Below are positions 11,161 through 21,713 of a DNA stretch of 64,000 bases, in pieces (the stretch's first letter is position 1; each line of letters starts with the position of its first letter). The translations under genes were made by a program, and so were the position numbers. The notes under the pieces were generated by a model. The model did no database searches, was not told where the DNA came from, and saw only the letters and a list, made by a program, of their open reading frames with translations. The DNA lies in contig CAJRBF020000005.1 in NCBI GenBank assembly GCA_907165275.2, positions 620,001 through 684,000 of the forward strand, given 5' to 3'. This DNA is from Zygaena filipendulae. Its lineage: Eukaryota > Arthropoda > Insecta > Lepidoptera > Zygaenidae.

Positions 11161-11616
11161 TTTATGCAACATGTGGAATAAAACTTTCTAAGTTATTTTC
11201 GCCTTATAATTATACCATAAAGTTATTATTTTTTGGGAAGTAGCCGCCCCAACACCCCTCCAACCACATCCAATGGCGTACCAATATCTCAGGTGTTGTC
11301 GGTCGGCGATCTCGTAGATATAAGTTTAGTTTGCTGAATCCTTTAAGGATTATGCTTATAATACTTATAAGCAAATAAAGTTTATTTGTCGAATTAAGTT
11401 TGTTGAACCAAAACATTGATTCACCAATTGCATGTGATTGAGCCACTTCTCCCTGACCCAATTTATTTATTTAATCAAATCAATTTACAATCTTTATGTA
11501 CATCGATCAACATTATTTACATACATAATGACATTACAACTCTAACATTACAATGTTAGTGTTACAAACATTAAAGTTATTACAATCTTATGGGACCTTC
11601 GGGGTGGTCCCCTTCC

Positions 11617-14600
11617 TTATTTATAATACTTATACAAATGTATAGCGTTGTAGTTTCCTTTCAGCTCCCCGCTGTTTGCATCTTGTAATGTATACACATT
11701 GTTAAACGGTACTGCGGCCACTCTATATGGTCCCTCATATAGGAACTCAAACTTCTTAGTTTCCTTACGCCCTTTAACGGACCTATTGTCTCTTCGTATT
11801 TTGACCAAATCTCCAATTTGAAAGACAATCAACTTATGACCTTTGTCATATTTCGAACGCCTCATACTACTAGCGTTTTTCAAGTTCTCTCGAACCTGAT
11901 CTCTAATATTTTGCAAACTTAAAGGTTGTCGTTCAAATTTGAGCTTATCGTCAAATGACAATTTATTTGATTTTCCATACATGACCTCACATGGTGTGAA
12001 GCCTATGCTGTCGTGTAGACTGTTGTTATACAACTCTTCTAAAGTCGGTAGTATATTAGGCCAAGACTTATGATTCGATCCACAATAGGTTCTAAACAGT
12101 CTACCCAACTCTCTATTAACTCGTTCTACAGTATTCGGTCTCGGGTTCCTTACTGTAGTATATATGGCTTTTATGCCCAACTCTTTAACTCCTTCTCTCC
12201 ACACATTACTAATGAATTGTTTACCGTTGTCGGTCATAATAGCCTTCGGCTTAATTATTTGCGAAAAATGTTTTAATTTAGATAACACGCTTTTGCCCGT
12301 GGCATCTTTCATCGGATATAACTTTACAAATTTACTGAAGGAATCTTGGAAAACTATTATGAACTTCAACCCAAGAGTCCCTGCTGGTAGTGGTCCATAG
12401 ATATCAGCCATGACTATATCTCCAATGTCCTTCGAGATTATTGATTGACAAGGTCCAACGTACTTAATATTTTCACTCTTGGACATCTGGCATATATGAC
12501 AAGTTTTTATTCTCTTTCTCACATCTTTGGTAAGTGCATTCCAATAGAATCTGTCCTTAATGTATTTTACAACTTTGTAAGCACCTTGATGCCCCATTTC
12601 AAGGTGCACTTGATCAATTATGTCGTTGACTAAAATCTTCGGTAGGTACACGACTTCCTTGTTCGTTTCAATCGAATTATAATATAGTATGTTGTCTCGT
12701 AGTTTACATCTCAAAATGATCCTATCCGATCTGCTCTGCGCCACACTGACGCTTCCCAAGCGCTCCTTAATAGCACTAATCTCAGCGTCCGACGACTGCA
12801 GCTCGGATAATCGACTCAACTTCTCCTTGAGCTCGATATTCTCTGTGGTTTCCGTATATAATATCTCATAGCACAATCCCTTATCTTCCTGTATGTGCTT
12901 GCTCTCAGGTGGATATCTTGATAATATATCAGCGACTAAATTCTGTTTTCCAGTTATATGTTCTACTCTGTAATCAAACTGCTCCAAATACAGTATCCAC
13001 CGCGTGACTCTGCTGTTATAAAGCTTCCAACTCTTGACGAACGTCAAGGCTTTGTGATCGGTTTTAATCGTTAGTTTTGCACCTCTCAAGTATGTTTCGA
13101 ACTTCTTGATACAACTTATAATTGCATAAAATTCTTGCTCCGTGACTGTCCAATTCAACTCTGGTCCTTTTAATGTTTTGCTATGATATCCCAAAATCTT
13201 CATCTCGTTATTATCGTCCAATTGATAGAGCACACCAGCTAAACCAATGCCCGAACAATCGGTTTGAAGGTAATATGGTTTATTAAAATCTGGATGATGT
13301 AACATTATGGTTCTTATAAACCTCTCTTTAAGTCGATCGAATGCATTCTGTTCTTCCGATCCCCATTTCCATGTTTGATGTTTCTTCAATAATTTACATA
13401 ACGGAAGAATTAAAGTACTATAATCATGTATGAACCTTCTATAAAAATTACAGAGTCCTAGAAATGCTCTTAACTGTTTTATTTTCTTGGGTTTCGGAAA
13501 ATCTCTTATGCTTTTCAACTTATCTGGATCTGTTCGAATCCCTTCAGTAGATATTATGAAACCCAACATTTTAATCTCCTTACATATAAACTCACATTTT
13601 TGAAGATTACAAGTCATACCTGCATTGTACAGCTTGCCGAGGACTGTCTGTATATGCTCAAAATGTAATTCCAGCGATCCTGTTGTTATAATAGCTAAAT
13701 CATCTAAATAATTAACGCAAAACTCTCTGACTTCTGGACCCAATATCTTGTCCATCGCACGACTGAAGCTTCCCACTGACGTCTTTAGTCCTTGAGGTAA
13801 AACGTTATAAACATACGATTTTCCATTGAAAGTGAAACCTGTGTACTTTCTACTTTCCTTACTTATTGGTATTTGGAAATAGGCGTTATTCAGGTCGATC
13901 GTGGTTATATATTTCGCTCCATGAAATGAGTTTAAAACGTCCAATTGCATTGGAGGTTTTTCGGTTTCACCAATCATTTTCTTATTTATGCCTCTAGCGT
14001 CTAATAATACTCTGATCGACCCGTCCTTCTTCAGCGTAAAAGTTAGTGGACTGCTATAAGGCGTCGACATCCTCGTTATTATGCCGTTCTTCTCCATCTC
14101 TTCTAACTTCGCTTGAAGCTTCGCCCTATAGGCATACGGTATAGGATAAGACCTATTGACTATCGGAACTTCATCGATCATTTCTATTTTATGCTCATAG
14201 CAATTCGCTCGACCTAATTGTTCAGAGAACATTGAAGCAAATGATTTTAAAATACCTTTAAGAGTCTCTTTGCTTTTATCACTTAATTTACACCCAATTT
14301 TTATATTATTAAAAATGCTGTCAAAGTCGGAGGAGTTAATATCGCATATTGCTACAATATTCCTCCTGAACAATTCAACGTAATACTCTTTAGAGTCCTT
14401 AATTATATATATACCATTTTTATCATTACATAAATCTATTATAACCCTATTTTTCCTTAACCAATCAAAACCAAATATTAAAGATCTAACTAACTTAGGC
14501 ACGATTAAAAAATTAGTTTCTATAATTAAATCATTAAATCTAACAGGCAATAATACTATTTGCTGTATCTTGGAGCTCTTTTGTCCGAGGACACCTCTTA

Positions 14601-15027
14601 TTTGAATCGCTTTAACTGGCATAGTGGCCAGGCCTTGGTTTTTCTTAGAAATCTCTAGCCAGAGCTCTTCTGATATGCAAGTAATATCACTCCCAGTGTC
14701 CAGGAGAACCTCTATCTCAAAATTGAAAATAGTCACAACGACTTCGCTTTTAAAGTTTTCCAAAACCTCAACTTCTCTTTGAGATTCGTTTAAAACAGTT
14801 CCGACATCGAGTTCTGAGATAATGACCCCCTGTTGTAGTTTATCTTGTCTGTTTTGTAGGTGCTCCACGAAGCTCTGCCGCATATCATGCAGGCCGTAGC
14901 CTAACCCTTCTTTGTGGGTTTGACCAACCAACACGATAGGCTTATAAAGCCCTCGGGAGTTCCTACCCAACTTTTCTCCTGGGGACCAGCCCATTTTCTT
15001 CATAATTTCGAATCCACGGTTCCTCAT
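11617..15027 (-). CDS. Pol polyprotein of H1 (G-patch, protease, RT, RNase H, integrase)
   Basis: The uninterrupted 1136-codon frame opens with a G-patch-like segment (MKKMGWSPGEKLG, GLGYG; about residues 9-45). The retropepsin site LLDTGSD is near 109 with FGFDWL downstream. RT follows: YSSPLTFTLKKDGSIRV near 325, IDLNNAYFQIP, YLDD near 442. RNase H has LQTDCSGIGLAG near 588 and TDHKALTF. Integrase has the HHCC domain from about 809 (MGHQGAYK, CHICQMSK), then the DDE triad (MADIYGPLP, IMTDNGKQF, NTVERVNREL) and a GPYRVAAV tail. No frameshift or stop is present. The first ATG lies 12 codons inside the homologous H2 frame, whose own ATG position reads GAG here, so Pol is probably made as a Gag-Pol fusion by -1 frameshifting from Gag rather than by separate initiation. 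Confidence 0.95.
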   Translation of the reverse strand: MRNRGFEIMKKMGWSPGEKLGRNSRGLYKPIVLVGQTHKEGLGYGLHDMRQSFVEHLQNRQDKLQQGVIISELDVGTVLNESQREVEVLENFKSEVVVTIFNFEIEVLLDTGSDITCISEELWLEISKKNQGLATMPVKAIQIRGVLGQKSSKIQQIVLLPVRFNDLIIETNFLIVPKLVRSLIFGFDWLRKNRVIIDLCNDKNGIYIIKDSKEYYVELFRRNIVAICDINSSDFDSIFNNIKIGCKLSDKSKETLKGILKSFASMFSEQLGRANCYEHKIEMIDEVPIVNRSYPIPYAYRAKLQAKLEEMEKNGIITRMSTPYSSPLTFTLKKDGSIRVLLDARGINKKMIGETEKPPMQLDVLNSFHGAKYITTIDLNNAYFQIPISKESRKYTGFTFNGKSYVYNVLPQGLKTSVGSFSRAMDKILGPEVREFCVNYLDDLAIITTGSLELHFEHIQTVLGKLYNAGMTCNLQKCEFICKEIKMLGFIISTEGIRTDPDKLKSIRDFPKPKKIKQLRAFLGLCNFYRRFIHDYSTLILPLCKLLKKHQTWKWGSEEQNAFDRLKERFIRTIMLHHPDFNKPYYLQTDCSGIGLAGVLYQLDDNNEMKILGYHSKTLKGPELNWTVTEQEFYAIISCIKKFETYLRGAKLTIKTDHKALTFVKSWKLYNSRVTRWILYLEQFDYRVEHITGKQNLVADILSRYPPESKHIQEDKGLCYEILYTETTENIELKEKLSRLSELQSSDAEISAIKERLGSVSVAQSRSDRIILRCKLRDNILYYNSIETNKEVVYLPKILVNDIIDQVHLEMGHQGAYKVVKYIKDRFYWNALTKDVRKRIKTCHICQMSKSENIKYVGPCQSIISKDIGDIVMADIYGPLPAGTLGLKFIIVFQDSFSKFVKLYPMKDATGKSVLSKLKHFSQIIKPKAIMTDNGKQFISNVWREGVKELGIKAIYTTVRNPRPNTVERVNRELGRLFRTYCGSNHKSWPNILPTLEELYNNSLHDSIGFTPCEVMYGKSNKLSFDDKLKFERQPLSLQNIRDQVRENLKNASSMRRSKYDKGHKLIVFQIGDLVKIRRDNRSVKGRKETKKFEFLYEGPYRVAAVPFNNVYTLQDANSGELKGNYNAIHLYKYYK

Positions 15028-15062
15028 ACTGCTGACTGCGACCGGAACCTCCTTCGCAGCCT

Positions 15063-16037
15063 CTAATTGTTTAAATGCGCAGCGCCTTCCATGTCCTGCA
15101 CTTCTTCTATATTGCCCGACGTCACTGTTGACGTAGGTTTAGCCTCGCTGGGCTTTTTCCATTCCTTGCGGTATTTGTTTTGTAAATCCTTTTTCCAACC
15201 TTCATTGGCGCTCTTGTTGTAAGTTTGACGCTTCAAAGGCTGCTCATCAGCTCTGTTATCATCCATAGCCCTCAGAAACTTGGTTACCTCAGCTATAGTC
15301 TGGCTCTTCGACCAGAACCATAGGTCTTGCACATTCGTGGGGAAGTGCTTCATGATATCCGAGACCAAATCCTCTTCGAGCATCTGCCTCGTTAACATCT
15401 TCGCCTGTCCAACAAGCCTAATGAAGTGATCTGACATCTTAGGACATTTCTCTTTATCCCACTTATTGTATGCTATCTCTCTGCGTATCTTATCTTGTTC
15501 TGGTTTTCCCCAGTATGTCTCTAGGAATTCACGTTTGAAATCATCGAAATTGTACCAGCCGTCTTTATAGATTCTAGCCCAATCCTTGGCTTCTGCCTTG
15601 AGACAATCTACTGCTACCTGTATTTCGCGGCCTTTTATATCTCGCCTTTTTGCAAAATAGGATTCTAAGTCCTCAATAAATGTCACCGGATGCCCCTTGG
15701 TCGGTGAGCTGAAGCTCGGCTTATCATGTTGCAAATTCGATACGTCACTCACATAAATGACCTTTTCCTGGACTTCGGGTTCAGAGTTTTCTATTGTACC
15801 CGCTTGGGATACGTCTCCCTTCTGAACCGACTGTTTTAGCTCCTCTTCGAGTGTATCAATTTTACTTTGTAATTGCCGCGTTGTACGTTTCATAATCTTG
15901 TATAAGCGGTCAAAATCCTTTTCTTTCGAGGGGCCCTCTTTCCCCTCACGCTTCTTCTTGTGTTGTGGTTGGACGCTCTCCTCCGCAACATCGGCCTCCG
16001 CATGCTCCGCTTCGGGGTCCGCATTCCTCTTGCCCAT
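15063..16037 (-). CDS. Gag of H1
   Basis: A 324-codon frame encodes the capsid-like protein. The start MGKRNADPE matches the start of H2 Gag (MGKRQGDSS), which supports this ATG. A charged N-terminus with KKKREGKEG is followed by a coiled-coil-like stretch (RTTRQLQSKIDTLEEELKQ), then a retrotransposon Gag core containing PVTFIEDLESYFAKRRD, KDWARIYKDGWYNFDDFKREFLE and KCPKMSDHFIRLVGQAKML. There is no CCHC zinc knuckle; the C-terminus is basic and may serve for RNA binding. The frame ends HLNN-stop within the slippery region. Confidence 0.93.
   Translation of the reverse strand: MGKRNADPEAEHAEADVAEESVQPQHKKKREGKEGPSKEKDFDRLYKIMKRTTRQLQSKIDTLEEELKQSVQKGDVSQAGTIENSEPEVQEKVIYVSDVSNLQHDKPSFSSPTKGHPVTFIEDLESYFAKRRDIKGREIQVAVDCLKAEAKDWARIYKDGWYNFDDFKREFLETYWGKPEQDKIRREIAYNKWDKEKCPKMSDHFIRLVGQAKMLTRQMLEEDLVSDIMKHFPTNVQDLWFWSKSQTIAEVTKFLRAMDDNRADEQPLKRQTYNKSANEGWKKDLQNKYRKEWKKPSEAKPTSTVTSGNIEEVQDMEGAAHLNN
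15069..15075 (-). promoter_or_regulatory. TTTAAAC slippery heptamer for -1 frameshifting, Gag/Pol of H1
   Basis: In the Gag frame the minus strand reads T TTA AAC, then one AAT codon and the TAG stop. The heptamer fits the X XXY YYZ retroviral/coronaviral slip rule and is in the correct phase. Pol lies in the -1 frame. The same heptamer, phase and distance occur in H2 (55532-55538). I did not identify a downstream pseudoknot. Confidence 0.75.
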
Positions 16038-16390
16038 TTTGGTTAACTATTTACACTTATTGAGAACACTATAACTAAGTAAAATAAAATAAGGAGAGAT
16101 AAAACGAAAACTTAATAACTACTATGGTACAATTATAATTAAACACGATATGATCGTCCTTTCGATGTCAGATGAAATTTTAGCACTGATTAGCGTCTAT
16201 CAACTTTTGTGAATCACTCTCACTATTTAATATTTATCCTCCGGCAACCTGTGAAAGCAAAACACGTTAATACCCCCAACCTTAGCCTTTGCAACGCAAC
16301 CACTCCGTCGTCAGAGCCGAATCTCATAACCTTTCCATTTCACGGACAACAAATTGTAGGGTGTTACCCCCACATTTTGCTGTTCAACTA

Positions 16391-16560
16391 GCCATGCACT
16401 TCACGGTCCTAGGCCATTTATATTCATTTTTGATCAACCATGCGATACGCTGTCGCGGTCGTTTTTATTTATTTGGTTCAACCATGCGATACGCTGTCGC
16501 GGTCGTTTATTCGTATGTAAGCCAACCGTGCGATGCACTGTCGCGGTCGCTTTTACATAT
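16391..16560 (-). repeat. four 44-bp tandem repeats in the H1 leader, between PBS and Gag
   Basis: Units start near 16393 (most degenerate), 16437, 16481 and 16525. The core reads CCATGCGATACGCTGTCGC on the plus strand. Each core can fold on GCGA/TCGC pairs. One period further on lies the primer site itself, preceded by a similar CCATG, so the repeats may have expanded from the primer-site region. Placement in the leader would suit a packaging or dimerisation element; that role is inference. Confidence 0.8.
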
Positions 16561-16570
16561 CTAAGCCATG

Positions 16571-16588
16571 ATCCTGGTCACGGCACCA
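16571..16588 (-). other. primer-binding site of H1 (tRNA-His)
   Basis: The minus strand reads TGGTGCCGTGACCAGGAT, three bases inside the 5' LTR. It is the exact complement of the last 18 bases of insect tRNA-His including CCA, as I know that tRNA. The same 18 bases occur in H2 at 56934-56951. Confidence 0.9.
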
Positions 16589-16591
16589 AAT

Positions 16592-18713
16592 TGTAACTTT
16601 CACCCTCCTCCTTCAATACACGAACAACATCGAAGATGTTGAACATCTCATTTTCGGCCAATTTCGTCTAGTAGTTAAGACCCTGTTCTACGTTGTGTTT
16701 ATAATAACTTCAGTTCTTTTAGGTTGAGATACGACACGTTAGATTTCGTGATTGCGTTACATCGAGTTACGTTGGATAGGCTTAGTTAAATAAAACAATT
16801 AGATATTTTTATGCTTTATTGACATAGTTTTGCTGGGTGGATCCACGCCCAGTGCTAGGTTTATATTATCATTATTATTGTATTCCCGTAGGAATATCTT
16901 TTAGGTCGCCCAACGTCCGCTGAGTTGGGTCGCCTCTTCCAATACACGAACAGACACTACTTCGTTCGCTAGACTTCACTTCGACATTCACTTAGCTATA
17001 CAGCTTAGTTGCTTGGACGTTATCCGCCCGGTGTTGGAGAGACTCCAAAGATAGATAACCGTGGTTTATGGTGGTTCGCATAATTTCTAACTACCGTCTA
17101 TCGACGTTAGTAGCGATATGGATACTGAGACGGAAATATGATGCTCATGAGAGCACCTCCCGTACGACGTTCAAGTGCTATGTCTTTGTGCAATTGTGGC
17201 TCTCCTAGATACCAAAGATTAATATGTATGAGAGGCGGCGTAGCCCCGTCCAGCGCTACCCCACGGTGATGGCCAACCACCTGCTTAAAAGCAGTTACCA
17301 CCCCCCCCCTGTGTTGCACAAGGTAGAGGATTCTCCAAATAATATGCATGTAGCATAGTGTGACCGACATCCATCAGAGGGAGCCAGCAAAAGAGACTAT
17401 ACGTCCCAAGTCCGCAGACAATATCGTTGGGGGCCATAATTCGGCGGTACCGAGACCCCAGGGTACGTGTCAGCCCGAAGACCGAGGCCAGAAAGCGGAT
17501 AGCACCGCGACCTCGACACCATCCCTAAGTTAATTCAAATATACGTAAATGAGACCAGCCTCGCCGGACCTCATAACTTCAGTCGGTTGATTTGTGTTAT
17601 AGTAGCTACACGTAGCTAAGGCATAAAGCCCAATTGTGTTACTGCTTGAAGGTTGTGTTGGATGATTTGGATCATACCTCATCCCCATGCAACCCCACTT
17701 GGACACTCATTTTCATCTAGCCACAAGGACTAGGGACAGAACCGAAATGCCAATAACGTGAGTCATCAACAATCCGATCCCACCTGGAAGCGAGAGCGGT
17801 TGCTACCTTACTAGTTAAGCCGTTCGGGCGCCACCAACGTCTCACCACCAAGCCGCCTCACAGACACACGCATTACACGCCCGCCTGCTCGACAAGGTTG
17901 TTCGCAATGAACAGTGAAGCGTAATGAACAAGTCACTACAAGGTACCTTCGCACAGACGCCTTTTTACAGCCGCGCGTTGGCAAAGTGTCTTCGCACAGA
18001 CGCCATTACAGCCGCGCGTCGACGAGGTGTCTCCGCACAATTACTACAGCCGCGCGTCGCCGAGACGACTTCGCACAGACGCCGTTGTACTTGCACATCG
18101 ACAAGGCTTTCGCGCAGAGCGACTAGGTCGCTAAGCGCGTCGGCTCGTCCAACTTCTACACACTCCATCTCGACACTCGTGGTGACGACTTCTCTTATAA
18201 TATTTCAATTCAACCGCGGCGCACATACGAGTCGCCTACGCGCACTCGATTGCCTTCACATCCCTTTGTATGTGCGCTCGCTCGTCTATACACCACTCTG
18301 CATCTGCGCGCTCGCTCGCCCGCACACTCGTCCGCCCGCACACGCTCTGCGTCCGCGCGCTCGCTAGCCGTCTCCACGACGGTGTATGGCCGCGTGGATA
18401 CTGGCGGTGCGTTCACGCCCTATTTGAGAGGGGTATGCGGGGGGTTGGGGGGTGTTCTGAAATTAAACACAAAGTTAGTATTTCCTAGTATAAACATCCT
18501 AGGTCGTATGAACCAAGTCTGTTTACACTAGTTTCCGAGTTATTCACGTACAAACATACAAAATGAACATTGTGAGTATATGGACCCGCAATGTTTATTA
18601 AATCGTTTTTAACATAATATAATAAGTGTATTATGCTATAATACACCCATTATATATATGGAATTAATATTTTAAATAAAATAAAATTTTTGTGAGCCTC
18701 ACAGGGCGTCACA
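16592..18713 (-). repeat. 5' LTR of H1
   Basis: The partner of 9024-11145, equal in length and nearly identical. A tRNA-His-like segment is at 16657-16735. On the element sense strand U3 begins at 18713, so promoter elements should lie in the higher-coordinate part. I could not place a convincing TATA box. Confidence 0.92.
16657..16735 (+). other. tRNA-His-like segment in U5 of the H1 5' LTR
   Basis: The same sequence as at 9089-9167. In the genomic RNA this region would be complementary to tRNA-His, with its start about 65 nt into U5 from the LTR edge next to the primer site. Confidence 0.65.
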
Positions 18714-18717
18714 CAGG

Positions 18718-19225
18718 CATTAAGTTATGTTAGTTTATTTTACCATGAGTAATAACATAGGGCATTAGGTGAAATACAATATTAGTTATACTAGCATATT
18801 TACTTACTCTGAGACTTTAATACCAAGTAGGGTACAGAGAAAGTGTAGGTAAGGAAATACCTAGGAGAATAATCTCCGACCCGTCAGTTTTATTTTAGTT
18901 TTATTTTTTTTTAATATTTTTTTTCGTTTATTTATTTTATTTAACTTACAGCTAAGTTAACAGGTAGAATTAAAATTAAGTTGCCATTAGTAGGTAGTCA
19001 TTGCGAGAATATATATGTACATGACCGGACCGAACCGCAGTAAAGTAAAAACCCCCGTATAAAGTAAAAACCAGTGCAACATAGTAATAATCCAGAAAAA
19101 CTAAAAATAATATTCCAAGTAGGTACCGGAAGATATATTTTCGCAAGACATTGAACAATAACAAAGTAGGTTTTTAGTCGGCTAACCCCGGCGCCATCTA
19201 GATTAAGCGGAGAGCAAACAATAGC
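18718..19225. other. AT-rich non-coding stretch between H1 and the solo M LTR
   Basis: Continuous with 8862-9023 before H1 inserted. T-rich runs lie near 18900-18940. A purine-rich AAGCGGAGAGCAAA (about 19204-19217) lies near the following G1-family LTR and could be its polypurine tract if that LTR is the 3' LTR of G1. No gene is visible. Confidence 0.45.
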
Positions 19226-19229
19226 ATAG

Positions 19230-19856
19230 TATGAATGGTGATTTAGGTATTCTGTACTAATATATTAAAATTGATTAATATTATTATGATTCTTATGCTA
19301 TGTATTGTGATTCTTAATTTAAATAATTATACCAATGTTTATTAAAGTGATTTAAATTGCATTTCCATGGCCAATTCATATTTAATAACTGGCAACATTG
19401 TGAATTCATAGACTGTAGAGTAAATAAAATGTTATTTGAGATAGCGGAAAAAACGCGCGGGAGAACATGTTTACATAATGGCAGCAACAAAGGATCGAGT
19501 CAGTGGTGCTGGTGATTTCCTAGATGGAAGACATCATAACATCGAAAGTTAAGTATTGGTAGACAGTTTTGGCTCTATTTAATAATTGTAATAATAATTG
19601 TGATTACTGTATTGTTCTCATAAAATATACTGTTCAAGCTTAAACTTTAGCTTCAGAGATTTGATTACTTTGTGCGTAACATGTTTTGAGATTCCTATTG
19701 CTTATCTATACTGGCTTTGATTATTATATAATTTGATACAAATTATATCAAAGAGTTTTTATTATATTTGGTAATACAGACACAAAGTAATAGTTTTGTT
19801 AAAATCAGGCTTTGTTTTATTTGCTAGGTATCCTTACTAATGCTAATAATTTAACA
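19230..19856 (-). repeat. solo LTR of family M
   Basis: About 627 bp, the reverse complement of the LTRs at 23200-23822 and 28227-28849. Because it lies inverted to them and has no partner in its own orientation, it is a solo LTR. It is flanked by a perfect 4-bp duplication ATAG (19226-19229 and 19857-19860). The outer base pair of one end is mutated (TATGAATG for TGTGAATA). In the M element's own sense the orientation is plus; 'minus' here is relative to the 23200 copy as it reads on the plus strand. Confidence 0.88.
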
Positions 19857-19860
19857 ATAG

Positions 19861-21268
19861 TGTAGTAGTTAACAGAATAAGTCCACAGGTACCGCGGGGT
19901 CCGAACGGAGTCAGGATACCTAACCTAGGATTAGAATACAAGCACATAAGTAAAACAATATGTAAAGTATAGTCCCAGTTGAACAATAAAACCGGTTATA
20001 TGTAACTAGACTTAGCAAAACTTTTACACAGGCCCTCGGAATACCACCCCCGGGCCTTTTTGGTTCCAGGCGACGCCCGTGACGGCGATTTTTGGCACGC
20101 AAAAATCTTCTTCATCTTCTTCTTCAGTGTAAGGAAGCAGGCACGCACTCGCCGCGTGACGAATCCCTCGTCCCCCGCCGCAGGCGCACACACCGGCACC
20201 GAGCGCACAGCAACCTACCGCGGCGCGCGGGCTGCGGCGACGCACACATCGACAACGAGCGCGCCGCCACGCTCCCCTGCGCCCCGCTACCGCGACTACA
20301 TAAGCCGGACCGGCCGGCGTGACGCCGTCACTTACCGACGGGTTCCCGCGCTGCATGCACGTGCGCCCTGCGCTTCTCCACAGAGCGTACGTGTACAGCG
20401 GCGCCTGAACTCAGCGGTACAGTGACCATCCGCTTCCGCCTCCACACATACCTCGTCCGACACCTATCCTCGCTCGCTAGGGTGCCCGCATTCTGTCGGC
20501 CTACCCAGACGCCGCTCACGCGCCGTCTGGCGACGCCCCACGCTTAGCGGACTCACTAGTGTGGCGAACTCCCGACTTCCTTCCGTCCAGACCCCACAGA
20601 CCCGTCCAAAACAACACCCACACACGCCCCGACGGTGACGGACGGTTTGCGCCAGGGGGCCCCGGCACCCTACGCTGCACCCGGCCGCCGCCCCGCGGGA
20701 AGTATCTCACCTACACACGCCCCGACGGCGACGGACGGTTTGCGCCAGGGAGCCCCGGCACCCTACGCTGCACCCGGCCGCCGCCCCGGGGGGGATACCA
20801 CTCACCTACACGCGCCCCGAGGGGTACTCAGCTACTCGCACCAGCTCTGACGGTGACGGACAGTTTGCGCCAGGGGGCCCCGGCACCCTACGCTGCACCT
20901 GCCCGCCGCCCCGGGGCGAACCCAGACAGACACCCACTCACCCACGCCTACTCACCGACCGACCTCAAGCACACAGCCCCTTCCGCTACCGCCTTCCTGC
21001 CCCGATTCCCGACCGCCCGTCCGACCGTAGCGACCGCGAACCCCGTAGGGCCTGTGTACTGGGTAGTAGTATAAGAGTAGCCGTTAAGTGCAGCCTGTGT
21101 CATTAATAGTGTATTCGTAGATAGTTATAGTGGAAATAAACGGGCATCCGCCCGCTAGCACCGTAAGCCGAGCGTTTCATTCCGGATAGGGACCGCCGTA
21201 CCCCTCTCCTCCTGGAAACATACGATCGCCCGTGGCCCCGAGACGACGCCCCGGGCCACAGCATCGCA
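19861..21268 (+). repeat. complete LTR of family G1 (3' LTR of G1, or a solo LTR)
   Basis: Shares 1117 bp colinearly with the window-start LTR and has the same orientation. TG...CA ends give 19861-21268 (1408 bp). The TATA-like and poly(A)-type elements were not resolved. An alternative start near 19880 is suggested by a 10-base match CAGAATAAGT found both at 19873 and right after the LTR end, which could be a target duplication of a solo LTR, but that start lacks TG. If it is the 3' LTR of G1, the 18.7-kb internal distance is explained largely by H1 and the solo M LTR. Confidence 0.85.
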
Positions 21269-21526
21269 GAATAAGTTAAATTTTACAATCAATTTTTTAG
21301 TTTGTAACTTATAATAAATAAGTTGGTTCACAGTAACCGGTTAATAAGGCTACTGCTGTATAAAATATATAGGAATGTATAGTATAAAACACTCAAGCCA
21401 CTACAAAAATTGTCGTGGTTCGATAGCAAACAGGTGGCAATACGGCATAACACACAAGAAATAAAGTTCAAAACAGACATTTCAAAATACTAATAGGTAT
21501 TCAATGTAAAATTTCTATTTACCCAC

Positions 21527-21592
21527 CTCGTTGAGGTCGACGCACTCCTGCTGTCGCTGCTGCGGCTACTGGTGTCAGGCTTCTTTTTGGAT
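21527..21592 (-). CDS. exon (22 codons) of an unidentified spliced host gene
   Basis: The minus strand shows an acceptor ATTTTACAG at its start and donor ACGAG|GTGGGTAAAT at its end. Spliced to the exon at 21714-21830 it continues the frame with SKKKPDTSSRSSDSRSAS, a Ser/Arg-rich low-complexity stretch. It is 66 nt long and, like its neighbour, bounded by phase-2 introns, so either can be skipped without frame loss. No family is recognised. Further downstream exons, if any, would lie beyond the retrotransposon block to the left. Confidence 0.4.
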
Positions 21593-21713
21593 CTGTAAAA
21601 TACATTTTAATTTTTCATTACTAAATGTTAAAGACAACTATTGCATAAATCCCCCAGTGCAACATCATATTAAACTAAAAAATCTTATTAAACAGTGCAT
21701 AAACAATTCTTAC

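Larger units (their letters stand above)
9024..18713 (-). mobile_element. complete young Ty3/gypsy LTR retrotransposon H1
   Basis: Two 2122-bp direct repeats (9024-11145 and 16592-18713) with TGTAAC...GTCACA ends bound a minus-strand internal region holding intact Gag and Pol. The flanks carry a 4-bp duplication CAGG (9020-9023 and 18714-18717). By eye the two LTRs differ at only about half a dozen sites, so insertion was recent. A G-rich polypurine tract adjoins the 3' LTR and an 18-base tRNA-His primer site lies next to the 5' LTR. Long LTRs and the RT motifs suggest an Osvaldo/Ulysses-like group, which is a tentative placement. Confidence 0.95.

Noticed and set aside
16657..16735. A functional tRNA-His gene
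   Set aside because: The acceptor stem is missing, extra bases lie before the anticodon arm, and the T-arm is altered; it is tRNA-like only.
20060..20425. Open frames of 60-171 codons in the G1 LTRs
   Set aside because: They follow from extreme GC content, overlap in several frames and have no motifs.
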